From assembly GCA_046542915.1 (NCBI GenBank), contig JBKHAI010000038.1:1-5777 (forward strand): a DNA stretch of 5,777 nucleotides. Direction: 5' to 3'. Made by a program: the position numbers and the translations under genes. Shown here one piece after another: positions 1-5,370 of this stretch. This DNA comes from SKVL01 sp046542915. GTDB lineage: Bacteria; Patescibacteriota; Minisyncoccia; Phycocordibacterales; CSBR16-193. The notes beneath the pieces are model-generated. The model was not told the origin of the DNA, searched no databases, and saw only the letters and a program-made list of their open reading frames with translations. Numbering within the stretch: position 1 is the stretch's first letter; every line of letters starts with the position of its first letter.

Positions 1-20
1 GATTGGTAAGATGAAGCCCT

Positions 21-1127
21 ATGTCACTTTCAATAGGAATCGTCGGACTGCCGAATGTCGGCAAATCAACACTTTTTAACGCTTTGACCGAGCAGTCAGT
101 GCCGGCTGAAAATTATCCATTCTGTACCATCGATCCGGCCGTCGGAGTGGTGGCGGTGCCGGATATTCGCCTGCAAAGATTGGCGGAGTTTAGCGACTCA
201 AAAAAGACCGTTCCCGCCGCCGCCCAATTTGTCGATATTGCCGGTTTAATAAAAGGAGCCTCGGAAGGAGAAGGTCTGGGTAACGCTTTTTTAAGCAATG
301 TTCGAGAAGTGGACGTTATCCTTCATCTGGTTCGTACCTTTGAAGACGATGACATTATTCATGTTTCCGGTGTAGTAGATCCCCGTAATGATGTTGAGAC
401 CATAAACTTGGAACTCATAATGGCGGATCTGCAAGTGGCTCAGAAGCGACTTGTTAAACTGGAAAAGGATGTTAAAAGCGGAGATAAAAAAGCCGCCGCC
501 GAATCAGATCTATTAAAGAGAGTAATAAGTACTTTGGAAGAGGGGCGGTTCGTCTCGGCTATGGAGTTGACGCCAGAGGAGTCCGAGCTTATTCGCCACT
601 TGAATTTCTTGACCCAAAAATCAATGCTTTATGTTTTTAATAAAAGGTCCGGAGCACTTAACATAACGGAGGTCACGGACGAGCGACTCCCTTCGCTAAT
701 GTCGGCAATTGAGTACAATACCCCCGATGCTCAGATACTGGAGATAGACGCCGGTGTAGAGTTGGAGATGGCGGGACTCTCTGAGGAAGAGCGAAGGGAG
801 TTCCGAACGAACTTAAGCGGTGAAGACAGCAGTGGAATAGAAGATGTTATCAAATACGGCTATGACCTTTTGGGTTTGATAACTTTCTTTACCAGCGGAG
901 AAAAAGAAACCCGAGCTTGGAATATCCCCGTCGGCGCTAGCGCTCCCGAAGCCGGAAAAGTCATCCATTCCGACTTCCACGATAAATTTATTAAAGCCGA
1001 CGTTATAGAGTGGAATAAATTGCTAGAACACGGTTCCAGAAGTATCGCACGTGAAAAAGGGGCTATCAGAACCGAAGGTAAGCAATACATCGTAAAAGAC
1101 GGAGACGTTATAGAGTTCAAAATTTAA
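21..1127 (+). CDS. ychF: Ribosome-binding ATPase/GTPase YchF (OLA1 family)
   Basis: YchF is a universally conserved cytoplasmic TRAFAC-class P-loop NTPase that binds ribosomes and is linked to translation and stress responses. The 368 residues match the family's usual length of about 363. Visible parts are the P-loop GLPNVGKS (9-16), the switch I region ENYPFCTIDP (30-39), the G3 motif DIAGLIKGAS (72-81), a mostly helical insertion (about 128-200), and a C-terminal TGS domain (about 283-366) with the family signatures RAW, IHSDFH and YIVKDGDVIEF. The G4 specificity motif, normally NxxE in this ATP-preferring family, reads NKRS (207-210), so the glutamate is missing and nucleotide preference is uncertain. 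The ATG at 21 puts the P-loop at the expected distance from the N-terminus. No SD precedes it; a TAAGAT hexamer ends 8 bases upstream. The gene ends in an intrinsic terminator. Family assignment is very secure. Confidence 0.97.
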   Translation: MSLSIGIVGLPNVGKSTLFNALTEQSVPAENYPFCTIDPAVGVVAVPDIRLQRLAEFSDSKKTVPAAAQFVDIAGLIKGASEGEGLGNAFLSNVREVDVILHLVRTFEDDDIIHVSGVVDPRNDVETINLELIMADLQVAQKRLVKLEKDVKSGDKKAAAESDLLKRVISTLEEGRFVSAMELTPEESELIRHLNFLTQKSMLYVFNKRSGALNITEVTDERLPSLMSAIEYNTPDAQILEIDAGVELEMAGLSEEERREFRTNLSGEDSSGIEDVIKYGYDLLGLITFFTSGEKETRAWNIPVGASAPEAGKVIHSDFHDKFIKADVIEWNKLLEHGSRSIAREKGAIRTEGKQYIVKDGDVIEFKI

Positions 1128-1161
1128 GCGCGCCTTAAAAAAGACGCGCTTGGTTTGTTTT
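1126..1161 (+). terminator. Intrinsic terminator after ychF, probably shared with the convergent gene
   Basis: A 7-bp perfect stem (1126-1132 AAGCGCG with 1145-1151 CGCGCTT) can extend through a C/A mismatch to an inner CTT/AAG pairing. It is followed by a T-rich run (TTGGTTTGTTTT). The left arm overlaps the ychF stop codon. On the minus strand the same hairpin lies just past the zinc-ribbon gene stop and is followed by AAATTTT, so it may serve both genes. Confidence 0.75.
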
Positions 1162-1348
1162 AGGAGAATGCCGGTTGTCGGGTTGGAGATAAGATTCTAG
1201 ATTCAGAGTAGGTCTCTACTCTGGAAAATTGATGATAACATTCACAACAAGCGTACATCATCCTGTTGTGAGTACAGCCAACAACGCGCGAAAATTTGTT
1301 TTCGCATTTGGGACATTTGACTCGGACAGGTGTGCCTAGGATCTCCAT
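1160..1348 (-). CDS. Small Cys-rich zinc-ribbon protein of unknown function
   Basis: This is a 62-residue protein that I cannot assign to a named gene. Residues 10-42 look like a zinc ribbon: CPKC (12-15), an 18-residue linker that includes Cys25, then CCEC (34-37) followed by YHQF. The layout of CxxC, basic stretch, aromatic, CxxC and x3-Phe loosely recalls Ogr/Delta-type or other nucleic-acid-binding ribbons; this is an impression, not an identification. The C-terminal 20 residues are polar and probably disordered. There is no signal peptide or membrane segment, so it should be cytoplasmic. The start is well supported: GGAGG (1354-1358 on the plus strand) lies 5 bases before the ATG, one of only three strong SDs in the window. 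It converges with ychF, and a hairpin terminator sits 42 bases upstream of its start, which raises the possibility of attenuation. Confidence 0.8.
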   Translation of the reverse strand: MEILGTPVRVKCPKCENKFSRVVGCTHNRMMYACCECYHQFSRVETYSESRILSPTRQPAFS

Positions 1349-1384
1349 AACATCCTCCGTGTTTAAGGTTTTTAAAAGAACATT

Positions 1385-1555
1385 AAAACAAAAACCCGCT
1401 TAAAAAACAGCGGGTTTTTTCCGTTTTTATTTACTTTTTCTTCATTTGGTGCAAAATTTTCCTTATTTTCACCATATGTAACTTATAGCACAGAGTTTCC
1501 ACAAAGGCAAGTATTTTGTGGATACTATATTTTCTTGCAAAAAACACGGTAGCGT
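1385..1555 (-). ncRNA. Candidate small RNA or attenuated leader
   Basis: This is a tentative call. The minus strand carries a perfect TATAAT (1562-1567) that would start a transcript near 1555, and the strong terminator at 1390-1419 would end it, giving roughly 170 nt. Between them lie a stem pairing GGTG+AAAAT with ATTTT+CACC (1448-1473, one bulged C) and a 7-bp CCACAAA/TTTGTGG inverted repeat (1499-1521). No convincing -35 is seen and I recognise no known RNA family. The alternative reading is a 5' leader of the zinc-ribbon gene, with the terminator as attenuator. A 14-codon basic ORF (1475 to 1431) lies inside but has no SD. Confidence 0.3.
1390..1420. terminator. Strong hairpin terminator, symmetrical, upstream of the zinc-ribbon gene
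   Basis: An 11-bp perfect stem pairs AAAAACCCGCT (1390-1400) with AGCGGGTTTTT (1409-1419) around an 8-base loop. The A-run on one side and the T-run on the other allow termination in either direction. On the plus strand nothing coding ends nearby, because ychF already has its own terminator. On the minus strand it would stop transcripts coming from 1420-1560, just before the zinc-ribbon gene. It may therefore be an attenuator or the 3' end of a small RNA. Confidence 0.8.
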
Positions 1556-1631
1556 GCTTTGATTATAGTGTTCTGTAGCTCCTTTAAGATCGGCTTCTTG
1601 AGAAGTGAGGTTTATTATTAAATAAAAGAAA
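1427..1631. other. AT-rich intergenic stretch without a supported gene
   Basis: This gap lies between the terminator and the anchored-protein gene. It contains inverted repeats at 1448-1473 and 1499-1521, a short CACG/CGTG repeat (1545-1554), a perfect minus-strand TATAAT, and a plus-strand TATAGT at 1564-1569 that lacks a usable -35. Any promoter for the 1632 gene probably lies here, but I cannot place it with confidence. Open frames across the gap look fortuitous. Confidence 0.6.
1562..1567 (-). promoter_or_regulatory. Perfect -10 hexamer on the minus strand
   Basis: The complement reads TATAAT, a 6/6 match to the sigma-70 -10 consensus. No good -35 is seen at 15-18 bases, so the element is uncertain. 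It points toward the 1390-1560 segment and the zinc-ribbon gene beyond it. Confidence 0.35.
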
Positions 1632-2360
1632 ATGAGTAAAAAAATATTTTGGTTGTTAATTATTATCATCATTTCAGTTTCAGCCTATTTCCTCTTTATT
1701 GAAAAAAACAAAGAAGAGCCGACATCGGATCTCAACGAGTCGCTTTTGGCTAAAGCCGCTGAAGAAACCGGTGTTTCTTTTATGGAGAACTTTATTGCCA
1801 TAGCGCCGCCTTCTGATGACAGTGCGGCTCGGTCCGAGATCTTAAAGACCCTTTCAAAGGACGCCCTAGACGAAATTGACGAAGATGATTTAAGCAAAGA
1901 CCTGGCTTTGTTTGTCGGTGTCCAAGACGTTCCCGATGAAGGAGTGGAGGTTCAGGAAGTTAAGATAACCGAGGCGGACAGCAAAGCCGTCGTTATCATA
2001 AAAATGAACTACTCCGGCTCTTCTGAAGAGAGAGAAATTAATCTGGTCGCCGAAGAGGATCAGTGGAAGGTGGACTCTGTTTCATCACCGGAGCTTAATT
2101 TTGATTTTTCGGAAAAGGGAAGGATCGTAATAAACAATCCGGGTTATCCGGAAGGGGTTTGGCATCTTTTGTACGAAAAACCCGGAGCTCCGGCTTTATC
2201 GGAAGCGTTGCTTTTTGATGAGGAAAGCGTCTGTCTTGAAGAAGGAGAAGAGAGTGTCTGTGATCCCAGTAGCTTGGAAAGCGGTCTTATGGTTTCCGTT
2301 AAAGGCCTTCAAAAAGACGAAGGAGTTTTGGTAAGAGAACTCAAGTATATCGAGAACTAA
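1632..2360 (+). CDS. Signal-anchored extracytoplasmic protein, NTF2-like plus beta domain
   Basis: This 242-residue protein has no assigned function. Residues 5-23 form a hydrophobic helix after MSKK and are followed by a charged linker, which fits a signal anchor with the body outside the membrane. There is no lipobox cysteine. Residues about 40-152 resemble an NTF2-like/DUF4878-type alpha+beta fold: helices (AAEETGVSFMENF, then RSEILKTLSKDAL), then strands ending in the WKVDSV motif. Residues about 165-242 look like a small beta domain with two cysteines eight residues apart (Cys201, Cys210) and a closing VSVKG...VLVRELKYI strand pair. I associate this C-terminal pattern with hypothetical proteins of Patescibacteria, from memory only. 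The protein is strongly acidic. The ATG at 1632 directly precedes the hydrophobic segment; no SD is visible. It is first in a likely operon with nnrD, xseA and xseB, but there is no obvious functional link. Confidence 0.85.
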   Translation: MSKKIFWLLIIIIISVSAYFLFIEKNKEEPTSDLNESLLAKAAEETGVSFMENFIAIAPPSDDSAARSEILKTLSKDALDEIDEDDLSKDLALFVGVQDVPDEGVEVQEVKITEADSKAVVIIKMNYSGSSEEREINLVAEEDQWKVDSVSSPELNFDFSEKGRIVINNPGYPEGVWHLLYEKPGAPALSEALLFDEESVCLEEGEESVCDPSSLESGLMVSVKGLQKDEGVLVRELKYIEN

Positions 2361-2374
2361 GTATTACGCATCCC

Positions 2375-2404
2375 TTTTCAAAACACTCTCAAAAGGTTTA
2401 GAAT
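2375..2404 (+). promoter_or_regulatory. Possible internal promoter giving a near-leaderless nnrD mRNA
   Basis: TTTTCA (2375-2380, 4/6) and TAGAAT (2399-2404, 5/6) are separated by 18 bases. Transcription would begin around 2411, almost at the nnrD ATG (2412), which has no SD. The match is modest and the region is AT-rich, so chance is a real alternative. Confidence 0.3.
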
Positions 2405-2411
2405 ATAGCAG

Positions 2412-3242
2412 ATGGATCGGGGAAAATGGTATCCGAAAAGGGGAATTACTTCCAAAAAAGGTGATTTTGGAAAGGTTTTGGTTATCTCCGGAAGCCGAAA
2501 ATATACCGGATCTCCGATATTTAACGCCGTCTCAGCTTTGAGGGCCGGAGCTGACTTAACATATATAATTACTCATCCCAGAGCCGCTCAGGTGGCCGCC
2601 TCTTTTGCGCCTGATATTATAACCACCCCCTTAGATGACGAGCTCTCTTTTAGTGATGTTAAGACAATAGCTGAAGAATCCCGAAACTTTGATTCTTTGG
2701 TCATCGGAGGAGGTTTATGTCGGGATCTCGAGACCTTTAAAGTCATTAGAGATCTCATATCCGAGATAGAAATTCCGATGGTAATTGACGCTGAAGCCAT
2801 TCGGGCCCTGGCTGAAGACAAGAATATCTTTTCCAAGAAAAAAGCAATACTGACCCCTCATGCCGAGGAGTTTCGAGTTTTAAGCGGAGAAGAGATATCA
2901 GATGATATGGAGGATAAAGTAAAAAGGCAAGCCGCCGAGTTAAACTCCGTCATCCTTTTGAAAGGTCACAATGACATTATCTCCGACGGCAAAGAGGTCT
3001 TGATGAACGAAACCGGCGATCCTTTTATGACCAAAGGTGGCTTTGGTGATACCTTGGCGGGAATAGCCGGTGCTCTATTGGCTCGAGACCCTGAGCGCTT
3101 ACTGGAGGCCGCTCATCTCGCCGCCTATATCAACGGCCGAGCCGGAGAAATGGCATCGGAGATCTACGGAGAAGGGCTACTGGCCAGTGATATCTTCGAC
3201 CTGATACCGAATGTTATAAATAACGAGCTTGGATCCTTTTAA
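2412..3242 (+). CDS. nnrD: NAD(P)H-hydrate dehydratase (YjeF C-terminal / CARKD type)
   Basis: The enzyme removes water from hydrated, inactive NADHX/NADPHX at the expense of ADP (ATP in eukaryotes), restoring cofactors in the cytoplasm. The 276 residues cover one ribokinase-like domain. Visible motifs are GDFGKVLVISGS (17-28), the nucleotide-site loop IGGGL (98-102), IDAEA (125-129, usually DADA), TPHAEE (148-153, usually TPHPGE), LKGH (183-186), NETGDPFMTKGGFGDTLAG (199-217) with the expected catalytic Asp213, and the terminal GLLASDIFDLIP. The usual GGTGD reads GGFGD. The N-terminal YjeF epimerase domain (NnrE), often fused in other bacteria, is absent here, so any epimerase would be encoded elsewhere. 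The ATG at 2412 gives a normal N-terminus; no SD at usable distance, only AAAAGG 15 bases upstream. It follows the anchored-protein gene by 51 bases and precedes xseA by 12. Confidence 0.93.
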   Translation: MDRGKWYPKRGITSKKGDFGKVLVISGSRKYTGSPIFNAVSALRAGADLTYIITHPRAAQVAASFAPDIITTPLDDELSFSDVKTIAEESRNFDSLVIGGGLCRDLETFKVIRDLISEIEIPMVIDAEAIRALAEDKNIFSKKKAILTPHAEEFRVLSGEEISDDMEDKVKRQAAELNSVILLKGHNDIISDGKEVLMNETGDPFMTKGGFGDTLAGIAGALLARDPERLLEAAHLAAYINGRAGEMASEIYGEGLLASDIFDLIPNVINNELGSF

Positions 3243-3254
3243 GAAATTTATTTT

Positions 3255-4565
3255 ATGAACAAAGCAGAACTTTCTGTTTCGGAATTTATCTACCTGCTTA
3301 ATGACCGTATCAGCTCTCTTCAAGTAAAGGTTTTCGGAGAGGTCAGCGAATTAAAAACATCCGCCAAAGGACACGTTTACCCCGTCATTAAGGATAAAGA
3401 CACCGGAGATATACTTCCTTGCACGATATGGAAGAGTGATTACCTTCTAAGCGGCGTGGAACTGGAGATCGGTTTGGAGGTAGCTGTTTCGGGTTTTCCG
3501 GAATTTTATGGCCCCTTTGGGAAGATGTCGTTCCGTACCAAGACGATAGAACTGGTCGGTGAAGGTCAATTGAAGAAAGCGTATGACAAACTCAAAGCTA
3601 AGCTTGAAACCGAAGGGGTTTTTGATGAAGAACGCAAAAGATCCCTACCGAAATTCCCGGAAAGGGTCGGAGTTATCACTTCGCTAAGAGGTGAGGTCAT
3701 CCATGATTTCAGTAATAACCTCCGCCGATCGGGATTTCAGGTCAAGATGCTCCATACTCCGGTCGAAGGTCCGGAGTCCGGTCGAGAATTGACCCTTTCC
3801 GTGAGGTCTTTGAGGAAAGAGAACTTGGATGTCTTGGTCATTATGCGCGGCGGTGGCTCAATGCAGTCACTTTCCGGATTTGATAACGAAGCACTGGTCA
3901 GAGAGATAGTTAATTTTCCGTCTCCGGTCATTGCCGGCATCGGACACCATCAGGATATACCCCTGGCCTCACTGGCAGCCGATATCTCGGCTTCTACCCC
4001 TTCGATGGCGGCATCTATACTAAGTAAACCTTGGGAAGAAGCTCTCGGCAAAGTGGAAGAATCGGAAAGAATTATAATAACTGGTTTAGAGAAAACACTT
4101 GAAGAAAGCTCAAATACCTTAAAAAGATCTTTCTCCGAGTCAAAAAAATTCATAGAAGAGATGGTAAGCAGCTATAAAAGAGCCGAAGAGGTACTATTGA
4201 ACTCATTGGAGAGAATGGTAAAGAGGATAAATAAAAAAGAGAGCGAAATAGCGGAGCTCAATATTCGGCTCAGTAAAAATATGTTGAACAGTTTAAAAAG
4301 GGTAGAGGAATACAATATCTTTCGCGAGAAAGAAAGGATCAGGTCATTCTTTAAAACCTCTCTTAGCCGAGCCACAAAAGATATCGAAGGGGTTGAAAGG
4401 GTCATAAAACTAAATGATCCAAAGAGAAATTTGAAACTTGGTTACGGTATTGTATACTCAAATGGCAGGGTCATAAAAGAAAAAAAGGGCCTAGTGAAAG
4501 GCCAAGAAATTAACATTAAGATCTCGGATGGTGAGATAGATTCCGAGGTTAAGAAAATAAAATGA
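3255..4565 (+). CDS. xseA: Exodeoxyribonuclease VII large subunit
   Basis: XseA is the catalytic subunit of exonuclease VII, which degrades single-stranded DNA from both ends to oligonucleotides in complex with several XseB copies. The 436 residues compare with about 456 in E. coli. The order is an N-terminal OB-fold (about 1-103, with GEVSELKTSAKGHVY), a catalytic core (about 120-258), a long charged coiled-coil arm (about 260-380) that in the family carries XseB, and a C-terminal beta segment (LGYGIVYSNG... to ISDGEIDSEV). Core motifs are GVITS (139-143), Asp151 in HDF, RGGGS (198-202), GHHQD (230-234) and ADISASTPSMAA (242-253). Asp151, Arg198, His231 and Asp234 align with the four residues that, as I recall, mutagenesis showed essential in E. 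coli (D155, R205, H238, D241), so it should be active. No SD precedes the ATG. It ends in TGA, three bases before xseB and in the same frame. Confidence 0.95.
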   Translation: MNKAELSVSEFIYLLNDRISSLQVKVFGEVSELKTSAKGHVYPVIKDKDTGDILPCTIWKSDYLLSGVELEIGLEVAVSGFPEFYGPFGKMSFRTKTIELVGEGQLKKAYDKLKAKLETEGVFDEERKRSLPKFPERVGVITSLRGEVIHDFSNNLRRSGFQVKMLHTPVEGPESGRELTLSVRSLRKENLDVLVIMRGGGSMQSLSGFDNEALVREIVNFPSPVIAGIGHHQDIPLASLAADISASTPSMAASILSKPWEEALGKVEESERIIITGLEKTLEESSNTLKRSFSESKKFIEEMVSSYKRAEEVLLNSLERMVKRINKKESEIAELNIRLSKNMLNSLKRVEEYNIFREKERIRSFFKTSLSRATKDIEGVERVIKLNDPKRNLKLGYGIVYSNGRVIKEKKGLVKGQEINIKISDGEIDSEVKKIK

Positions 4566-4568
4566 ACT

Positions 4569-4790
4569 ATGGCAAAAAAAGTTGAAAAAAACGATCTCAA
4601 TAATAATTTATCCAAACTATCCAAAATAGCGGAGTGGTTTGAGGGTCAAGAAGAAGTAGACGTTGAAGAAGGTTTGAAAAAGGTCAAAGAAGCGGCCGAG
4701 TTGATAAAGAAAAGCAAAAGTCGTTTGAAAGAGATAGAGAACGAGTTTCAAGAGATAAAGAAAGACATAGAGGAGGAGTTGGAAACTTAA
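4569..4790 (+). CDS. xseB: Exodeoxyribonuclease VII small subunit
   Basis: XseB is the short helical subunit that packs along the XseA coiled-coil arm and is required for exonuclease VII function. The 73 residues fit the family's usual 70-80. The sequence follows the family pattern of two helices with a break: NNLSKLSKIAEWFEGQ (11-27), then VDVEEGLKKVKEAAELIKKS and a long charged second helix (30-72). In the family the break usually contains an LPLEEAL-type segment, here VDVEEGL. Sequence identity to textbook members is low, so the call rests partly on position directly after xseA. No SD is seen. The ATG lies three bases after the xseA TGA, which suggests termination-reinitiation coupling. 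It is the last gene of the operon, just before a palindromic terminator. Confidence 0.88.
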   Translation: MAKKVEKNDLNNNLSKLSKIAEWFEGQEEVDVEEGLKKVKEAAELIKKSKSRLKEIENEFQEIKKDIEEELET

Positions 4791-4792
4791 AA

Positions 4793-4823
4793 AGAGAGGC
4801 GCGCGCCTCTCTAGGTTTATTTA
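4793..4823. terminator. GC-rich palindromic terminator between convergent genes
   Basis: A perfect 20-base palindrome (4793-4812) pairs AGAGAGGC with GCCTCTCT around a GCGC centre. It starts 3 bases after the xseB stop and lies 8 bases beyond the minus-strand gene stop. On the minus strand it runs into TTTTTAAGTTT. On the plus strand it is followed by the poorer AGGTTTATTT. It probably serves both directions, more efficiently for the minus-strand gene. Confidence 0.8.
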
Positions 4824-5225
4824 GTAATCTTCCGTCCATTGGTCATCCATAGGAAAAATGGCGGGATCTTCCGGATCAAGAAGATCTGAGAATATGAAAG
4901 GAGTTCTTCTGTTTTCTTTTAATTTTTTACCGTTACCCGACTCCAAAGCTTCGTTTAAAGAACTGATCACCAACTGCAACAACCAGGGGCTTGTTTTTAG
5001 AAAATCATTCTTAGCTTCTATTCCCAGTACGTTCTTTTGCACTGTTCCGTCACTTGATACCTGAATAAATACACCGCATAGGTCCCTGCGGATCCTTGAT
5101 TCGGCATGCTGTTTCACCAATTTCCACAGTCTTTCTTCACTGATCGCCGGATAACTCTCTTCATCGATCTCCGAGCTGACGTTGCCTTGCTCGTCAACCA
5201 TTATCCGAAGATGTGCCTTGGTCAT
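4821..5225 (-). CDS. Uncharacterised acidic 134-residue protein
   Basis: I do not recognise this protein. The start is taken at the ATG at 5225, because AAGGAGGG (5229-5236) sits 3 bases upstream; an in-frame TTG at 5252 would place the SD inside the coding region and is rejected. The sequence opens with a possible beta strand (HLRIMVDEQGNVSSEI), has a central amphipathic region (ISEERLWKLVKQHAESRIRRDLCGVFIQVSSDGTV), a helix (WLLQLVISSLNEALESG, about 81-97), and an acidic, proline-containing tail (SDLLDPEDPAIFPMDDQWTEDY). There is one cysteine (Cys50), and no signal peptide or membrane segment, so it is probably cytoplasmic. It is divergent from the membrane zinc-ribbon gene and its leader resembles that gene's leader, hinting at shared control. 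Confidence 0.8.
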   Translation of the reverse strand: MTKAHLRIMVDEQGNVSSEIDEESYPAISEERLWKLVKQHAESRIRRDLCGVFIQVSSDGTVQKNVLGIEAKNDFLKTSPWLLQLVISSLNEALESGNGKKLKENRRTPFIFSDLLDPEDPAIFPMDDQWTEDY

Positions 5226-5228
5226 AAA

Positions 5229-5251
5229 CCCTCCTTGTTTATAAAGGTTCA
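5229..5251 (-). promoter_or_regulatory. Leader with strong SD and upstream TGAACCTT element
   Basis: Reading on the minus strand, TGAACCTT (5244-5251) is followed after 7 bases by AAGGAGGG (5229-5236) and then the ATG at 5225. CCTT and AAGG could pair as a small stem with a 7-base loop that masks part of the SD. The SD fixes the start of the 134-residue gene. Confidence 0.6.
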
Positions 5252-5267
5252 AGGGATCTTTCGGGAT

Positions 5268-5273
5268 TGTATA
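5268..5273 (-). promoter_or_regulatory. Possible -10 for the 134-residue gene
   Basis: The complement reads TATACA inside TTATTATACAAT, about 43 bases upstream of the ATG. No clear -35 is visible in the very AT-rich flank, so this is weak. Confidence 0.25.
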
Positions 5274-5305
5274 ATAATTTTATAATTTTGAAAATATTTT
5301 TTGAT

Positions 5306-5334
5306 TTTACAAAAATGATCTTTTCCTCTATTAT
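5306..5334 (+). promoter_or_regulatory. Sigma-70-type promoter for the membrane zinc-ribbon gene
   Basis: TTTACA (5306-5311, 5/6 to the -35 consensus) and TATTAT (5329-5334, 5/6 to the -10 consensus) have the ideal 17-base spacing. Transcription would start near 5341, leaving a leader of about 30 bases that contains the palindrome GTTCATGAAC and the SD. Confidence 0.65.
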
Positions 5335-5341
5335 TTCAAAA

Positions 5342-5351
5342 GTTCATGAAC
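5342..5351. promoter_or_regulatory. Operator-like perfect palindrome GTTCATGAAC
   Basis: This ten-base perfect inverted repeat lies at the predicted transcription start, 7 bases past the -10. Flanking AA and CTT extend it imperfectly. Position and symmetry suit a repressor site, but no regulator is known. A GTTCA half-site recurs at 5247-5251 in the divergent leader. Confidence 0.3.
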
Positions 5352-5370
5352 CTTAAAGGAGGGTAAATAT

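Noticed and set aside
1..78. Open frame from the left edge to a TAA at 76-78
   Set aside because: It would overlap ychF by 58 bases in another frame with no recognisable protein. The two other frames stop at 9 and 14, so the upstream gene most likely ends there or outside the window.
1469..1672. 67-codon minus-strand ORF in the intergenic gap
   Set aside because: It overlaps the start of the anchored-protein gene, has no SD, and its Ile/Asn-rich N-terminus is what the AT-rich complement of a signal-anchor region gives.
2373..2396. CCTTTT/AAAAGG inverted repeat between the anchored-protein gene and nnrD
   Set aside because: A 6-bp mostly A-T stem with a 12-base loop and no proper T-run is too weak to call a terminator.
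3036..3062. GGFGD instead of GGTGD in NnrD as a sign of lost activity
   Set aside because: The catalytic Asp and all other motifs are present; a single neighbouring substitution is not enough to claim loss of function.
3942..4010. Possible inactivation of XseA because GHHQD and ADISAS differ from the common GHETD and ADLRAP
   Set aside because: The His and Asp of the HxxD motif and the Asp and Arg of the other two core positions are all kept, so the differences look like lineage variation.
1632..4790. The operon as a new DNA-repair or defence system
   Set aside because: xseA-xseB is a standard pair and nnrD a common housekeeping gene. The anchored protein has no defence-type domain, so grouping by short gaps is adequately explained by genome compactness.
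4858..5064. 68-codon plus-strand ORF
   Set aside because: It lies wholly antisense to the 134-residue gene, which has a strong SD and a flanking terminator. This ORF has neither an SD nor a recognisable domain.
5226..5252. TTG start at 5252 adding nine residues to the 134-residue protein
   Set aside because: The extension would translate the AAGGAGGG sequence itself, which is an ideal SD for the ATG at 5225.
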